The notes beneath the pieces were generated by a model, which worked only from the letters and a program-made list of their open reading frames with translations, was not told where the DNA came from and ran no database searches. A stretch of DNA of 64,000 bases from Spinactinospora alkalitolerans (GTDB taxonomy: Bacteria; Actinomycetota; Actinomycetes; Streptosporangiales; Streptosporangiaceae): positions 682,001 through 746,000 of the forward strand of contig NZ_JACCCC010000001.1 in the NCBI RefSeq assembly GCF_013408795.1, read 5' to 3'. A program made the position numbers and the translations under genes. Within the stretch, counting starts at the first letter, position 1. Each line of letters starts with the position of its first letter. Of the stretch, positions 45,572 through 55,540 are shown in pieces.

Positions 45572-46072
45572 TCAGGACCCGCCGTAGGGAACGGCGTCGA
45601 TGATCTCCACTGTGGTGGTGCGCCCGTTCGGCATCGTGTAGCTGGCCTTGTCGCCGGCCTTCTTGCCGTTGATGGCGCTGCCCAGCGGCGACTTCGGTGA
45701 GTAGACGTCGATCGGCGCGCCGCTCTCCTCGCGGGAGGCGAGCAGGAAGGTGATCTCATCGTCGTCGCCGTCGAACTTGATCGTCACCGTCATGCCGGGG
45801 CCGACCGTGCCTTCGCTGCGGGGGGCCTCGCCCACCCGCGCGTTGCTCAGGACCGACTGGAGCTGGATGATCCGGGCCTCGATCTTGCCCTGCTCCTCCT
45901 TGGCCGCGTGGTAGCCGCCGTTCTCCTTGAGGTCGCCCTCCTCCCGCGCGGCTTCGATCCGGTCGGCGATCTCGATGCGACCAGGCCCCGACAGGTGCTC
46001 CAGCTCCGCTGTGAGCCGGTCGTACGCCTCCTGGGTCAGCCAGGTGACGTTGTCATCGCGGGTCTCGGTCAC
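45572..46072 (-). CDS. greA: Transcription elongation factor GreA
   Basis: GreA stimulates the cleavage activity of backtracked RNA polymerase. From GTG 46072 (SD AAGGGAG, 5-nt spacing) it has 166 residues. The N-terminal coiled coil (TWLTQEAYDRLTAELEHL, IADRIEAAREEGDLKENGGY, HAAKEEQGKIEARIIQLQSV) carries the acidic tip DLKEN. The C-terminal FKBP-like domain contains DDEITFLLASREES and SPKSPLGSAINGKKAGD. Start at 46099 would add nine residues without SD support. The greA-DUF4307-mca order equals Rv1080c-Rv1082. Confidence 0.96.
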   Translation of the reverse strand: MTETRDDNVTWLTQEAYDRLTAELEHLSGPGRIEIADRIEAAREEGDLKENGGYHAAKEEQGKIEARIIQLQSVLSNARVGEAPRSEGTVGPGMTVTIKFDGDDDEITFLLASREESGAPIDVYSPKSPLGSAINGKKAGDKASYTMPNGRTTTVEIIDAVPYGGS

Positions 46073-46280
46073 GGGAACTCCCTTGATACGTCTGGGCACT
46101 GCGTTGCCTCACGAACGCAGCTGAACTTACGAGATTAGCACCGAGCCCTTCGGGCGGTAGGGCTACAAAACCCTGCTCCCCAGGTCATACGCCGCATTTG
46201 GGTAAAGGCGGGGTGGAACGGAGGTCAAGGGCGGGCCGGTTCCGGCTGAGGTCCTCGGTACGAGTCGGTGTGGCTGGGAA

Positions 46281-46718
46281 CTATTCGGTGGATTCGCTTT
46301 CCGAACCTTGTTCCCTGCAGGAGACGACTTGTACCGCGGATGCCCTGCGAACCGTCTCGATCGTCGCGCCGGTGTCCTGTACGCCGGGCGGCACGGCCAC
46401 CTCGGTCTGGCCGACCTGCACGTGCTGACCGTCGGTCGCGGTGACCAGGCACAGTGCAGGGGAGGGGCTGTTGACCTGGAAGCTGATCTCGGCCTCGGTG
46501 TCGGAGACGACGTTCCACGCGATGGTCTGGTAGGAGACCTGGTGCAGGGAGCCGCTGTAGCTCAGCAGCGCGAACCCCCAGCCGACCGTGAAGACCGCGG
46601 CCACGATCAGGCCCATGAAGAAGAAGACCGGCCGGTTCCCGAGGCGCCGCTTCGCGCCCGGGGCCGGAGCGGCGGTGTCGGGCGGAGTCTCAGGCGACCT
46701 GGACGGCGTGGACGGCAT
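46281..46718 (-). CDS. DUF4307 membrane protein
   Basis: A 145-residue protein from ATG 46718 (GGAG 8 nt upstream). A Pro/Ser-rich cytoplasmic head is followed by one transmembrane helix (VFFFMGLIVAAVFTVGWGFA) and an extracellular DUF4307 domain: VSYQTIAWNVVSDTEAEISF, ALCLVTATDGQHVQVGQTEV, GATIETVRRASAVQVVSC. Two Cys (in LCLVT and VVSCRE) might form a disulfide. The equivalent Rv1081c lies in the same place between greA and mca. Function unknown. Confidence 0.9.
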   Translation of the reverse strand: MPSTPSRSPETPPDTAAPAPGAKRRLGNRPVFFFMGLIVAAVFTVGWGFALLSYSGSLHQVSYQTIAWNVVSDTEAEISFQVNSPSPALCLVTATDGQHVQVGQTEVAVPPGVQDTGATIETVRRASAVQVVSCREQGSESESTE

Positions 46719-46875
46719 ACGGGAATCTCCGAACGTGGGGTCTACGTTGTCTAAGATAGCTCTGTCCTGAGAGGCTCCCGCTCCACCCCCACGTCCGATC
46801 CCGGAGGTGCGCGGCAACCTTCGATGCCGGAGCGGTCGACGTTGGCATTCGCTATAACCCAAGGGGACTTGTCCG

Positions 46876-47754
46876 TTGTCCGAGCGCTTGCGGCTGATGG
46901 CCGTTCATGCCCATCCCGATGATGAGTCCAGTAAGGGCGCGGCCACCATGGTGCGCTACGTCAATGAGGGGGCGGAGGTGCTGGTCGTCACGCTCACCGG
47001 TGGTGAGCGCGGCTCCATCCTGAACCCCGCCATGGACCGGCCCGAAATCCGCGACACCATCGCGGAGGTCCGCCGCAAGGAGATGGCGGAGGCCCGCCAG
47101 ATCCTCGGCGTGCACCAGGAGTTCTCCGGCTTCGTCGACTCGGGCCTGCCCGAGGGCGACCCGCTCCCGCCGCTGCCTGAGGGCAGCTTCGCGGTGCAGC
47201 CGCTGGAGACGGCCGCCGAACCGCTGGTCCGGTCGGTCCGGTCCTTCCGCCCGCACGTCATCATCACCTACGACGAGCAGGGCGGCTACCCCCATCCCGA
47301 CCACATCATGTGCCACAGGGTGTCGATGGAGGCGTTCGACGCCGCCGGCGACCCCGAGCGCTACCCCGGCACCGGCGACCCGTGGCAGCCGCTGAAGCTC
47401 TACTACCACGTCTCCTTCCCGCGCGAGAGGTTCGAGCGCATCGCGGAGATCATGGAGGAGCGCGGCCTGACCAACCCGTTCGCCGAGTGGATCGAGCGGA
47501 TGAAGGATCGCAACTTCCCGCAGTGGGAGATCACCACGAAGATCAAGTGCGACGAGTACTTCGAGACCCGTGACCGCGCGCTCATCGCGCACGCCACCCA
47601 GATCGACCCGAACGGCTTCTGGTTCGCCGTCCCGCTGGACATCCAGAGCGAGGCGTGGCCCTACGAGGACTACCACCTCGCCCGCTCGCTGGTCGACACC
47701 GAACTCCCCGAGGACGACCTCTTCGCGGGGGTCCACGAGTCGGTGAGAACATGA
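46876..47754 (+). CDS. mca: Mycothiol S-conjugate amidase Mca
   Basis: A zinc amidase that cleaves mycothiol S-conjugates to mercapturic acids and GlcN-Ins, a detoxification step restricted to actinobacteria. TTG 46876 with SD AAGGGGA gives 292 residues. Zinc ligands are in LMAVHAHPDDESSKGAAT (His13, Asp16) and in GGYPHPDHIMCHRVSME (140-143 region). The Mca-type C-terminal segment KDRNFPQWEITTKIKCDEYF separates it from the shorter-motif MshB deacetylase. The next gene overlaps by 4 bp. Presence of Mca implies a mycothiol-producing organism. Confidence 0.95.
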   Translation: MSERLRLMAVHAHPDDESSKGAATMVRYVNEGAEVLVVTLTGGERGSILNPAMDRPEIRDTIAEVRRKEMAEARQILGVHQEFSGFVDSGLPEGDPLPPLPEGSFAVQPLETAAEPLVRSVRSFRPHVIITYDEQGGYPHPDHIMCHRVSMEAFDAAGDPERYPGTGDPWQPLKLYYHVSFPRERFERIAEIMEERGLTNPFAEWIERMKDRNFPQWEITTKIKCDEYFETRDRALIAHATQIDPNGFWFAVPLDIQSEAWPYEDYHLARSLVDTELPEDDLFAGVHESVRT

Positions 47755-47981
47755 GTCCCATGAACGCCGCAGCACTCCAAGCCGCCTCCGGCGGCGTCCT
47801 GGCCGACACCGTCACCCCTGGTGTCCTGGGCTTCGTCGTCATCGCGGCCATCGCCGCCGCGCTGTACTTCCTCATGAAGAGCATGCGCAAGCGGATGGGC
47901 AACGTGAACTTCGACGAGGGCACCGGGCCCGCGAGCGGCGGCGAGAACGCCGAGCAGGAGCCCAACGGCAGCAAAGCCTGA
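47751..47981 (+). CDS. Small single-pass membrane protein coupled to mca
   Basis: A 76-residue protein beginning [20 protein letters not shown], with one helix ([20 protein letters not shown]) and a polar tail ([17 protein letters not shown]). ATG 47751 overlaps the mca stop by 4 bp, so it is translationally coupled. A comparable small protein (Rv1083) follows mca in mycobacteria. It may be a membrane anchor or partner for Mca; this is inferred from position. Confidence 0.78.
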   Translation: MSPMNAAALQAASGGVLADTVTPGVLGFVVIAAIAAALYFLMKSMRKRMGNVNFDEGTGPASGGENAEQEPNGSKA

Positions 47982-48024
47982 ACCCGTCGGGTGTCGGCCC
48001 GCTGATGTCGGGCAGAGTGGGGGC

Positions 48025-50025
48025 ATGCCGAACCGTCTCGCCGACGCCACCAGCCCCTACCTTCTCCAGCACGCCGACAACCCCGTCGACTGGTTCCAGT
48101 GGGGGGACGACGCGTTCGCCGAGGCCCGGCGGCGCGACGTCCCCATCCTGCTGTCCGTGGGGTACGCGGCCTGCCACTGGTGCCACGTCATGGCGCACGA
48201 GTCCTTCGAGGACGAGCGCACCGCCGAGCTGATGAACCAGGGGTTCGTCAACGTCAAGGTGGACCGGGAGGAGCGCCCCGACGTCGACGCCGTCCACATG
48301 GAGGCCACCCAGGCCATGACCGGCCAGGGCGGGTGGCCGATGACGGTCTTCCTCACCCCCGGCGGCGCCCCCTTCTACTGCGGCACCTACTTCCCCCGCG
48401 CGCACTTCCAGCGCCTGCTGCTCGGGGTCTCCCAGGCGTGGGAGCAGGAGCGCGAAGGGGTCCTCGAGCAGGGGCAGCGGGTGGTGGAGGCGCTGAGCGG
48501 CTCCCGTTCGATCCCCGCAGGCCCCGCGCCGGACGCCGACGTGCTCGCCGCGGCGGTGCGCGGGCTGTCCGAGGGCTACGACGAGGCCAACGGCGGCTAC
48601 GGCGACGCGCCGAAGTTCCCGCCGTCCATGCTGCTGGAGTTCCTGCTGCGGCATCACGCCCGCACCGGTGCCGAGCAGGCGCTGCACATGGCGGCCGGCA
48701 CCGCGCGGGCCATGGCCCGCGGCGGCATGTACGACCAGATCGGCGGCGGGTTCGCGCGCTACTCGGTGGACGCCGAATGGGTCGTGCCGCACTTCGAGAA
48801 GATGCTCTACGACAACGCCCTGCTCCTGCGCGCCTACACCCACCTGTGGCGTTCGACCGGCGACGGGACGGCCCGCAGGGTGGCGTTGGAGACCGCGGAG
48901 TGGATGGTTTCGGACCTGCTCACCGAGCAGGGCGGGTTCGCGTCCGCGCTCGACGCCGACAGCGAGGGCGAGGAGGGCCGGTTCTACGTCTGGACGCCCG
49001 ATCGGCTGCGCGACGTCCTGGGCGAGGACGACGGCGCGTGGGCCGCGGAGCTGTTCGGCGTCACCGATGCCGGCACGTTCGAGCACGGCTCCTCGGTCCT
49101 GCAGTTGCGCGCCGACCCCGATGACGCGCAGCGCTACGCCGACGTGCGCGCGGCCCTGCTCGCCGCCAGGGCCGAGCGGGTGCCGCCCGCCCGCGACGAC
49201 AAGATCGTGGCGGCCTGGAACGGGCTGGCGATCGCCGCGCTGGCCGAGGCCGGTGCGCTGTTCGAGCGCGCCGACCTCGTCCACCACGCCCGCAGAGCGG
49301 CCCGGCTGCTGGTCGACGTGCACCACCGCGGCGGCCGGCTCGTCCGGACCTCGCGCGACGGCGTCGCCGGGGCGGGGGCCGGCGTCCTGGAGGACTACGC
49401 CGACGTCGCCGAGGGGCTGCTCGCGCTGCATGCGGTCACCGGCGAACCGGAGTGGGTGGCGGTCGCGGGCAAGCTGCTGGAGACCGTGCTGACCCGCTTC
49501 CCCGACGGCGAGGGCGGCTTCTACGACACGGCGGACGACGCCGAGGCCCTGTTCAGCCGGCCCCAGGACCCCACGGACAACGTGACCCCGTCGGGCAGGT
49601 TCGCCGCAGCGGGGGCCCTGCTGGGCTACGCCGCGCTCACGGGGTCGAGCCGGCACAGGGAGGCGGCCGAGGCGGCGCTGTCGGTGGCGGGCGTGCTCGC
49701 CGAGAAGGCCCCGCGGTTCGCCGGGTGGGGGCTGGCCGTCGCCGAGGCGCGGCTGGCCGGCCCGCTGGAGATCGCCGTCGTCGGCCCGCAGGGCGACCCC
49801 GCGGCCGAGGCCCTGCACAGGACCGCCCTGATGGCCGTCAACCCCGGTGCGGTGGTCACCCGCGGCAACGGCCACGACGACGGCGGCATCGGCCTCCTCC
49901 GCGACCGTCCCCTGATCGGCGGCGCTCCCGCCGCCTACGTCTGCCAGGGCTTCACCTGCCGACTCCCCGTCACCACCCCCGGGGAACTGGACGAACAGCT
50001 CAGCGGACACGCGGCGGTCGATTGA
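48025..50025 (+). CDS. Thioredoxin-domain protein, DUF255 (YyaL/SPATA20 family)
   Basis: A 666-residue protein. The N-terminal ~160 residues are the DUF255 thioredoxin fold: [60 protein letters not shown] (CxxC), [20 protein letters not shown] and [20 protein letters not shown]. The remainder is an (alpha/alpha)6-barrel like N-acylglucosamine 2-epimerases: [60 protein letters not shown]. It corresponds to Rv1084, next to Mca in mycobacteria, hence a possible redox or thiol-related role. Its substrate is not known. Confidence 0.93.
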   Translation: MPNRLADATSPYLLQHADNPVDWFQWGDDAFAEARRRDVPILLSVGYAACHWCHVMAHESFEDERTAELMNQGFVNVKVDREERPDVDAVHMEATQAMTGQGGWPMTVFLTPGGAPFYCGTYFPRAHFQRLLLGVSQAWEQEREGVLEQGQRVVEALSGSRSIPAGPAPDADVLAAAVRGLSEGYDEANGGYGDAPKFPPSMLLEFLLRHHARTGAEQALHMAAGTARAMARGGMYDQIGGGFARYSVDAEWVVPHFEKMLYDNALLLRAYTHLWRSTGDGTARRVALETAEWMVSDLLTEQGGFASALDADSEGEEGRFYVWTPDRLRDVLGEDDGAWAAELFGVTDAGTFEHGSSVLQLRADPDDAQRYADVRAALLAARAERVPPARDDKIVAAWNGLAIAALAEAGALFERADLVHHARRAARLLVDVHHRGGRLVRTSRDGVAGAGAGVLEDYADVAEGLLALHAVTGEPEWVAVAGKLLETVLTRFPDGEGGFYDTADDAEALFSRPQDPTDNVTPSGRFAAAGALLGYAALTGSSRHREAAEAALSVAGVLAEKAPRFAGWGLAVAEARLAGPLEIAVVGPQGDPAAEALHRTALMAVNPGAVVTRGNGHDDGGIGLLRDRPLIGGAPAAYVCQGFTCRLPVTTPGELDEQLSGHAAVD

Positions 50026-50346
50026 CCTCGCAGGCGCCTCATCGGCCACCGGGGGTTTGTAAGGCCCGCCGCAAGGGTCCGCGGTGAACGGGCGGCCCGC
50101 CCGTACGGCCGAAGGCCCGTGTGCGGGGTGCCCGGCTCCGCGCGAAACACACCGGATGTCCTGCGGTCGAGGCCGAAACCGTGGTTTCGGTGCGCGCTCA
50201 GGGTTCGGGTCCGCTTCGCGCACGGGTGCGACGTTCACCTCAAAGGGCCTTCGGCCGCGCGAGAGAACCGCACCCGCGCGAGCCCTCTCCTGTGGTCGGG
50301 TTCCAAAGCCCCCTGGGTCGAGGTCTCCTTCCTCTCGCAGTCGGGT
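50026..50346. other. Gene-free interval with a family B repeat
   Basis: The 321 bp between the convergent DUF255 and kinase genes contain no supported gene. From about 50171 to 50330 the sequence is a copy of repeat family B. Confidence 0.6.
50171..50330 (+). repeat. Family B repeat, copy 2
   Basis: Contains GCCGAAACCGTGGTTTCGG (near 50171), GCTTCGCGCACGGGTGCGAC, GGGCCTTCGGCCGCGCGAGA and AAAGCCCCCTGGGTCGAGGT in the same order as the copy at 57376-57532. Confidence 0.75.
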
Positions 50347-51744
50347 TCAGGCGGTCACCCGTACGCCGGACAGGATCTGCTCGACCACGTGCGGGCGGTC
50401 GTCGGTCTGGCGGATCTCCAGGTAGAGGACGAGCCCGCGCCCGTCGTCGTGCAGCCTGGCCGCGGTGAAGGAGGCCGGGGCCGGGCAGCCGCGCCAGTGC
50501 AGCACCTCGCCCGTCCAGGGCCCGTCGTCGAAGTGCCGCCGCACCGGCGGCCCTGAGCACGCCGCAGCACCGGAGAAGTGCGGGAAGTCCTCGAAAGAGG
50601 GCGCCTCCACGTCCGCCGGGGTGCGCAGCAGTCCGGCGAAGACCCCGGACACCGGCGCGGCCGGATCGCGCCACGCGGTGACGTCCGTGGCGATCAGCAT
50701 GCCGGGCTCGTGCCCGCCGACGAGCCCGAGTTCGTGCGGCGCCCACCCGCTGATCTGCATCTGCCTGGTCCAGGCCAGGGGCACGGCGAGGTGGATCGTC
50801 CCGGTGGAGTCGTTGACGCCGACCAGGGTGACCCCCGGCGTCCCGGTCGCGGCCGACGCGCCGGTCAGCACCGCGAGCACCACCAGGAGCGCGGCGCCGA
50901 TCCTGCCCCACACCGAGCGGTGCCGCACCCACCACGGGGACCGCACCCGCAGGTCCGGCGTCATCCGGATCGCCCGGACCCGCTGGGTGAACGTCGTGGC
51001 GTCGGACGGCCGGTCCTCGCGGTTTTCGGCCAGGGACGTCATGACCAGCTCGTCCAGCGCCGAGGGCAGACCGGCCCGCACCCTGCTCGGCGGCATCCGC
51101 ACCGGTGGCGGCGGCGGGCGCCTGCCGGTGAGCAGCTCGTAGGCGACCGCGCCGAGCGAGTAGACGTCGGCGCGCACGTCGATGTCGCCGCCCGGCACGC
51201 TCTGCTCCGGCGACATGTACCCGGGGGTGCCCGCGGCGGCGGTGAAGCCGGAGGCCTCGTCGATGCTCTTGGCGAACCCGAGGTCGGCCACGAGCACCCG
51301 CTCGCCGACCGGGCTGGACTGCAGCAGCATGTTGGACGGCTTGATGTCGCGGTGGATCGTGCCGTGCCGGTGCAGCACGGTGACGCCCTGCCCGATCTCG
51401 GTCAGCAGCCGCAGCGCCTCGTCCAGGGGCAGCGGCCCCCGCGCGACGCGGTCGGCGATGCTGCCCCGATCGGCGTAGGTCATCACGAAGTAGGGCCGCT
51501 CGTCGGGCAGCGTGCCGATGTCGTGCACCCGGACCAGCCACTCGGAGTCGGCGTGCCGCAGGATGCGGGCCTCCTCGACGAAGCGGTGGTGGACGTCCAA
51601 CTGGTGCGCCCAGTTCTCGGCCAGCACCTTGATCGCGACCGGGATGTCGAGCCGGTCGTCGTGGCCCAGCCACACGGTGGCGAACGCCCCGGAGCCCAGC
51701 CGTCGCAGGACCCGGTACCGCCCGAAGCTCTCCGGCTCTGCCAC
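50347..51744 (-). CDS. Receptor-type serine/threonine protein kinase
   Basis: A Hanks-type kinase of 465 residues from GTG 51744 (an upstream in-frame start at 51867 would add 41 residues). Kinase motifs are complete: YRVLRRLGSGAFATVWLG, VAIKVLAENW (Lys), HRHGTIHRDIKPSNMLL (catalytic loop), ADLGFAKS (DFG variant DLG), AGTPGYMSPEQSVPG and DIDVRADVYSLGAVAYELLT. A single transmembrane helix (IGAALLVVLAVLTGASAATG) follows the juxtamembrane region. The ~140-residue external domain has two Cys that may form a disulfide and does not resemble PASTA or beta-propeller sensors. It is divergent from an ECF sigma factor, which it might regulate (inference). Confidence 0.9.
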   Translation of the reverse strand: MAEPESFGRYRVLRRLGSGAFATVWLGHDDRLDIPVAIKVLAENWAHQLDVHHRFVEEARILRHADSEWLVRVHDIGTLPDERPYFVMTYADRGSIADRVARGPLPLDEALRLLTEIGQGVTVLHRHGTIHRDIKPSNMLLQSSPVGERVLVADLGFAKSIDEASGFTAAAGTPGYMSPEQSVPGGDIDVRADVYSLGAVAYELLTGRRPPPPPVRMPPSRVRAGLPSALDELVMTSLAENREDRPSDATTFTQRVRAIRMTPDLRVRSPWWVRHRSVWGRIGAALLVVLAVLTGASAATGTPGVTLVGVNDSTGTIHLAVPLAWTRQMQISGWAPHELGLVGGHEPGMLIATDVTAWRDPAAPVSGVFAGLLRTPADVEAPSFEDFPHFSGAAACSGPPVRRHFDDGPWTGEVLHWRGCPAPASFTAARLHDDGRGLVLYLEIRQTDDRPHVVEQILSGVRVTA

Positions 51745-51947
51745 AGCTACTGCTTTACCGGTGCGCCGGACGCCAAACGTCGGGGCCGGCCGGGCGCCCC
51801 ACCCGCCCCACCCGGCGCCGCGGGACCGGTTTCGGTCCGGACGGATCCGTGCGTCGGCCGCGCGCATCCAAACGGTACGTGAACCTCCCGGTGGGGGGTA
51901 GGCGTGTAATACGTGGACGACCCGGCGTCAGTAGGGAGATACCAGTC

Positions 51948-52559
51948 ATGCGGAAAATGGACTCGACCTCTGGATTTCGCCGGTACGGCTCCGCGGCCGG
52001 CAATTCCCTCGAACCCCCCGAACCTCTCGAAGAGTTGGCCGTCCGAGCGCGCGACGGCGACCAGGACGCGCTCGACGACCTGCTGCGGCGCATCCAGCCC
52101 GAGGTGCTGCGCCGCTGCGCGCGCTTCCTGCCCTACCGGCAGGACGCCGAAGAAGCCTGCCAGGACGCCCTGCTGAGGGTCGCCAGGGGGATCGCCCGCT
52201 TCAAGGGCGACTCGCTGTTCAGCACCTGGCTGTACACGGTGGTGTCGAATTCGGCGCGCCAGACCTACCGGTCGATGAAGCGGCGCTCGGCTGAGCTGCC
52301 CACCGAGGCGGAGCGCATCCCGCACCAGCGCGACCCCCGCACGACCAGCGTCATCGCCGGGTCACGCATCGACCTCCTGGAGGCGCTCGACCAGCTGGAG
52401 CGCGACCGCCCCAACCTGGTGGCGCCGCTGGTCCTGCGCGACCTCTGCCAGATGGACTACGGGGAGATCGCCGAGGAGCTCGACCTCGCGCTGGGCACGG
52501 TCAAGTCCCGCATCCACGAGGGTCGCAAACGCGTGCGCAAGTCTCTTGCTGTGACATAG
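51948..52559 (+). CDS. ECF-type RNA polymerase sigma factor
   Basis: A 203-residue sigma-70-family factor from ATG 51948 (SD AGGGAG, 9-nt spacing). Region 2 is LDDLLRRIQPEVLRRCARFL with RQDAEEACQDALLRVARGIA and FKGDSLFSTWLYTVVSNSAR. Region 4 is LVAPLVLRDLCQMDYGEIAE followed by ELDLALGTVKSRIHEGRKRV. The N-terminal 30 residues are an extra charged extension. No anti-sigma gene follows; the divergent membrane kinase is the only signalling neighbour, so regulation by phosphorylation is conceivable. A GTAATAC patch at 51906-51912 could belong to its promoter. Confidence 0.93.
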   Translation: MRKMDSTSGFRRYGSAAGNSLEPPEPLEELAVRARDGDQDALDDLLRRIQPEVLRRCARFLPYRQDAEEACQDALLRVARGIARFKGDSLFSTWLYTVVSNSARQTYRSMKRRSAELPTEAERIPHQRDPRTTSVIAGSRIDLLEALDQLERDRPNLVAPLVLRDLCQMDYGEIAEELDLALGTVKSRIHEGRKRVRKSLAVT

Positions 52560-52796
52560 GCGATGGAGGCGGCCTATTGTGGAGTAAAGGTCCTCGGACC
52601 TCGGGCGCACCCGCTCCTCTGATCGCGGGTCGCGGCCCACGGGACCGGCGCGATGCGAGACCGGCCCACTGAGCGGTGCGGTGGTCGGCGCCGACCACCG
52701 CGCGGCGATCGGCGCGGCCGGTCCTGCGGCCGGATGCTCCGGGACCCCCTCATCCACAGGCTCCCTCCAAGGCAGCAGCGAGAAAGGTAACGTCTC

Positions 52797-53558
52797 ATGG
52801 GGCTGCGTGACCCCCTCTATTGGCTGTACGAGCGAAGGCTCGAACGCCGGCTCGGCACGTTCGAGACCCCCCGCCACGTCGGAGTCATCCTCGACGGCAA
52901 CCGCAGATGGGCCAAGACCAGCGGGCTCGCCAGCGTCGAGAAGGGGCACCAGGCCGGCGCGGAGAAGATCTTCGAGCTGCTGGGCTGGTGCAACGAGGTC
53001 GGGGTCCAGGTGGTCACGCTGTGGCTGCTGTCCACCGACAACCTGTCGCGCCCCCGCGAGCAGCTCGACCCCCTGCTGCGCATCATCGAGGACACCGTGC
53101 GCCGCCTGCAGCGCGAGGGGTGGCGCGTCAACCCCATGGGCGCGCTGGACCTGCTGCCCGACGCGACCGCCCGCGTCATGAAAGAGGCGGGTTCGGCCAC
53201 ATCCGACCATCCCGGCCTGATTGTGAACGTGGCCGTTGGGTATGGAGGAAGGCGTGAGATCGCTGATGCGGTGCGGTCGCTCCTCCAGACGGAGGCGGCC
53301 AAGGGCACCAGCATCGAGGAGCTCGCCGAGCGCCTCGACATGGAGCACATCGCGGAGCATCTCTACACCCGCGGCCAGCCCGATCCCGACCTCCTCATCC
53401 GGACGTCGGGAGAGCAGCGCCTCTCCGGCTTCCTGCTCTGGCAGAGCGCGCATTCGGAGGTCTACTTCTGCGAGGTCTTCTGGCCTGCCTTCCGCAAGGT
53501 GGAGTTCCTGCGCGCGCTCCGGTCCTTCGGCGCGCGGAACCGGCGCTACGGCTTGTGA
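52797..53558 (+). CDS. Cis-prenyltransferase (short-chain, Z-farnesyl diphosphate synthase-like)
   Basis: A polyprenyl diphosphate synthase of the UppS family, 253 residues; ATG 52797 with SD GAAAGG. Motifs: HVGVILDGNRRWAKTSGL (catalytic Asp), TLWLLSTDNLSRPREQLDPL, IVNVAVGYGGRREIADAV, and the C-terminal RTSGEQRLSGFLLWQSAHSE with VYFCEVFWPAFRKVEF. The position upstream of phoH2 corresponds to Rv1086, the omega,E,Z-farnesyl diphosphate synthase that makes the C15 primer for decaprenyl phosphate, rather than to the long-chain Rv2361c. Chain length cannot be settled from sequence by eye. Confidence 0.9.
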   Translation: MGLRDPLYWLYERRLERRLGTFETPRHVGVILDGNRRWAKTSGLASVEKGHQAGAEKIFELLGWCNEVGVQVVTLWLLSTDNLSRPREQLDPLLRIIEDTVRRLQREGWRVNPMGALDLLPDATARVMKEAGSATSDHPGLIVNVAVGYGGRREIADAVRSLLQTEAAKGTSIEELAERLDMEHIAEHLYTRGQPDPDLLIRTSGEQRLSGFLLWQSAHSEVYFCEVFWPAFRKVEFLRALRSFGARNRRYGL

Positions 53559-53845
53559 GCCGGGCCGTCCCCGTTCCCGTCCCGTCCCCAACCCTGCAGT
53601 CGCGCGCGTAACCCGGCGTTCACACACCGGGCGATCGGGGGGTCTTGCTCTTTCAGACGAGCCGGGTACCGTCTTTACCAGTGGATGGTGCGCATCCGTC
53701 CATTCGGGAGGCCCCGACTCATTGACGGTTCTGGATCTCGCAGAACTCTTCGTGACGAGGGCCGGTCCCGGCCCTCACGGGGCTGGTCCCGGTCCTTGGA
53801 ATCCCGTGAGTCTAGGGCGCCTCGATGCGCCCAAGGGGAGAACGA

Positions 53846-55285
53846 GTGGCTAGTTCCTCGATCCACCGCCGCGACCTCCGTGACACCGTCCCCTTCCCGG
53901 AGTCGGTCGAACGGCGCACGTACGTGCTCGACACCAGCGTCCTGCTGGCCGACCCCATGTCGATCACGCGTTTCGCCGAGCACGAGGTCGTCCTGCCGAT
54001 CGTGGTGATCACCGAACTCGAGAGCAAGCGGCACCACCCCGAGCTCGGTTACTTCGCCCGGGAGGCACTGCGCAAGCTCGACGACCTGCGGGTCGCCCAC
54101 GGCAGCCTCGACGTCCCGGTCCCGGTCAACGAGTACGGCGGCACGTTCCGGGTGGAGCTCAACCACAGCGATCCGAGCGTCCTGCCGGCCGGTTTCCGGC
54201 TCGGCGACAACGACACCCGGATCCTGACGGTGGCCCGCAACCTCGCCGCGGAGGGCCGTGCGGGCGCGGATCCGCAGGAGGACGGCGCACTCGCCGAGGC
54301 TCCGGCCGCGGACGGGACCGAGGACACCGAGGACGCAGAGGAGATCGACGGCAACGTCGTCCTGGTCAGCAAGGACCTGCCCCTGCGGATCAAGGCCTCC
54401 TCGATCGGCCTGGCCGCGGACGAGTACCGCGCCGAGCTCGCGATCGAGCACGGGTGGACCGGCATGGCCGAGCTGGAGGTCCCCGCACACGAGGTCCAGG
54501 CGCTGTTCGAGGGCGGCGGCACGGCCGACATCGAGGCCGCGCGGGACCTGCCCTGCCACACCGGCCTGGTACTGGTGTCGGAGCGGGGCAAGGCGCTGGG
54601 CCGTGTGCTCCCCGACAAGTCGGTGAAGGTGGTGCGCGGCGACCGGGAGGTGTTCGGCCTGCACGGCCGCAGCGCCGAGCAGCGGATCGCGCTGGACCTG
54701 CTCACCGATCCCGACGTCGGCATCGTCTCCATGGGCGGCCGGGCCGGCACCGGCAAGTCCGCGCTCGCGCTGTGCGCCGGGCTGGAGGCCGTGCTGGAGC
54801 GCCAGCAGCACCGCAAGGTCGTGGTGTTCCGCCCGCTGTACGCGGTGGGCGGGCAGGACCTCGGCTACCTGCCCGGCAGCGAGTACGAGAAGATGTCGCC
54901 CTGGTCGCAGGCCGTCCACGACACCCTCTCGGCGCTGACCACCCAGGACGTCATCGACGAGGTCGTGGAGCGCGGCATGCTCGAGGTGCTGCCGCTGACC
55001 CACATCCGAGGCCGTTCGCTGCACGACTCGTTCGTGATCGTCGACGAGGCCCAGTCGCTGGAGCGCGGGGTGCTGCTGACCGTGCTGTCCCGGCTCGGTG
55101 AGAACTCCAGGGTGGTGCTCACCCACGACGTCGCCCAGCGCGACAACCTGCGCGTGGGGCGCTACGACGGTGTGGTCGCCGTGGTCGAGAAGCTCAAGGG
55201 GCACCCGCTGTTCTCGCACATCACGCTGACCCGCTCCGAGCGTTCGCCGATCGCCGCGCTGGTCACCGAGATGCTGGAGGGGTAG
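53846..55285 (+). CDS. phoH2: PhoH2: PIN domain fused to PhoH-type ATPase
   Basis: A PIN-PhoH protein of 479 residues, a predicted RNA helicase and ribonuclease. GTG 53846 has SD AAGGGGAG 5 nt upstream. The N-terminal PIN domain (~1-190) has [20 protein letters not shown] and the conserved acidic residues in [27 protein letters not shown] and [13 protein letters not shown]. The C-terminal PhoH domain shows Walker [33 protein letters not shown], Walker [17 protein letters not shown] and [15 protein letters not shown]. In mycobacteria (Rv1095) a small antitoxin gene phoAT precedes it; here only a weak 43-codon ORF (53722-53853) is seen in that place. A large terminator follows. Confidence 0.93.
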   Translation: MASSSIHRRDLRDTVPFPESVERRTYVLDTSVLLADPMSITRFAEHEVVLPIVVITELESKRHHPELGYFAREALRKLDDLRVAHGSLDVPVPVNEYGGTFRVELNHSDPSVLPAGFRLGDNDTRILTVARNLAAEGRAGADPQEDGALAEAPAADGTEDTEDAEEIDGNVVLVSKDLPLRIKASSIGLAADEYRAELAIEHGWTGMAELEVPAHEVQALFEGGGTADIEAARDLPCHTGLVLVSERGKALGRVLPDKSVKVVRGDREVFGLHGRSAEQRIALDLLTDPDVGIVSMGGRAGTGKSALALCAGLEAVLERQQHRKVVVFRPLYAVGGQDLGYLPGSEYEKMSPWSQAVHDTLSALTTQDVIDEVVERGMLEVLPLTHIRGRSLHDSFVIVDEAQSLERGVLLTVLSRLGENSRVVLTHDVAQRDNLRVGRYDGVVAVVEKLKGHPLFSHITLTRSERSPIAALVTEMLEG

Positions 55286-55295
55286 TCCGCAGACC

Positions 55296-55339
55296 GGTGC
55301 ACGAGGGGTCGCGGCCGCCGCCGCAGCGCCTCGTGCACC
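55296..55339 (+). terminator. Hairpin 1 after phoH2
   Basis: GGTGCACGAGG (55296-55306) pairs with CCTCGTGCACC (55329-55339) around a 22-nt loop, 11 bp after the stop. Confidence 0.6.
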
Positions 55340-55350
55340 GCTGACGACCC

Positions 55351-55402
55351 GGGAGCGCCGCCGCCGTCCCGCCGGCGCCGGCGGGACGGCGGCGGCGCTC
55401 CC
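55351..55402 (+). terminator. Hairpin 2 after phoH2, 23-bp perfect stem
   Basis: Positions 55351-55373 pair perfectly with 55380-55402 around the loop GGCGCC. The stem consists almost only of G and C, and no U-tract follows. Together with hairpin 1 it forms a tandem terminator. Confidence 0.82.
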
Positions 55403-55540
55403 ATGCGCGCCGGACGGTTGCCACCGGGGTCGGCTCCCGTGGGCGTGTTCACGCCGCATTCGGCCGGAATTCGGACACGGTACGCCACTTCCCGATAGGA
55501 CTGCTACGCGAGCAGCCGCCCCCGCCACGAGGAGCCCCGC

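Noticed and set aside
47872-50238. Minus-strand open frame of 788 codons
   Set aside because: Antisense to the DUF255 protein gene, which has the CHWCHVM motif and the conserved epimerase-like domain.
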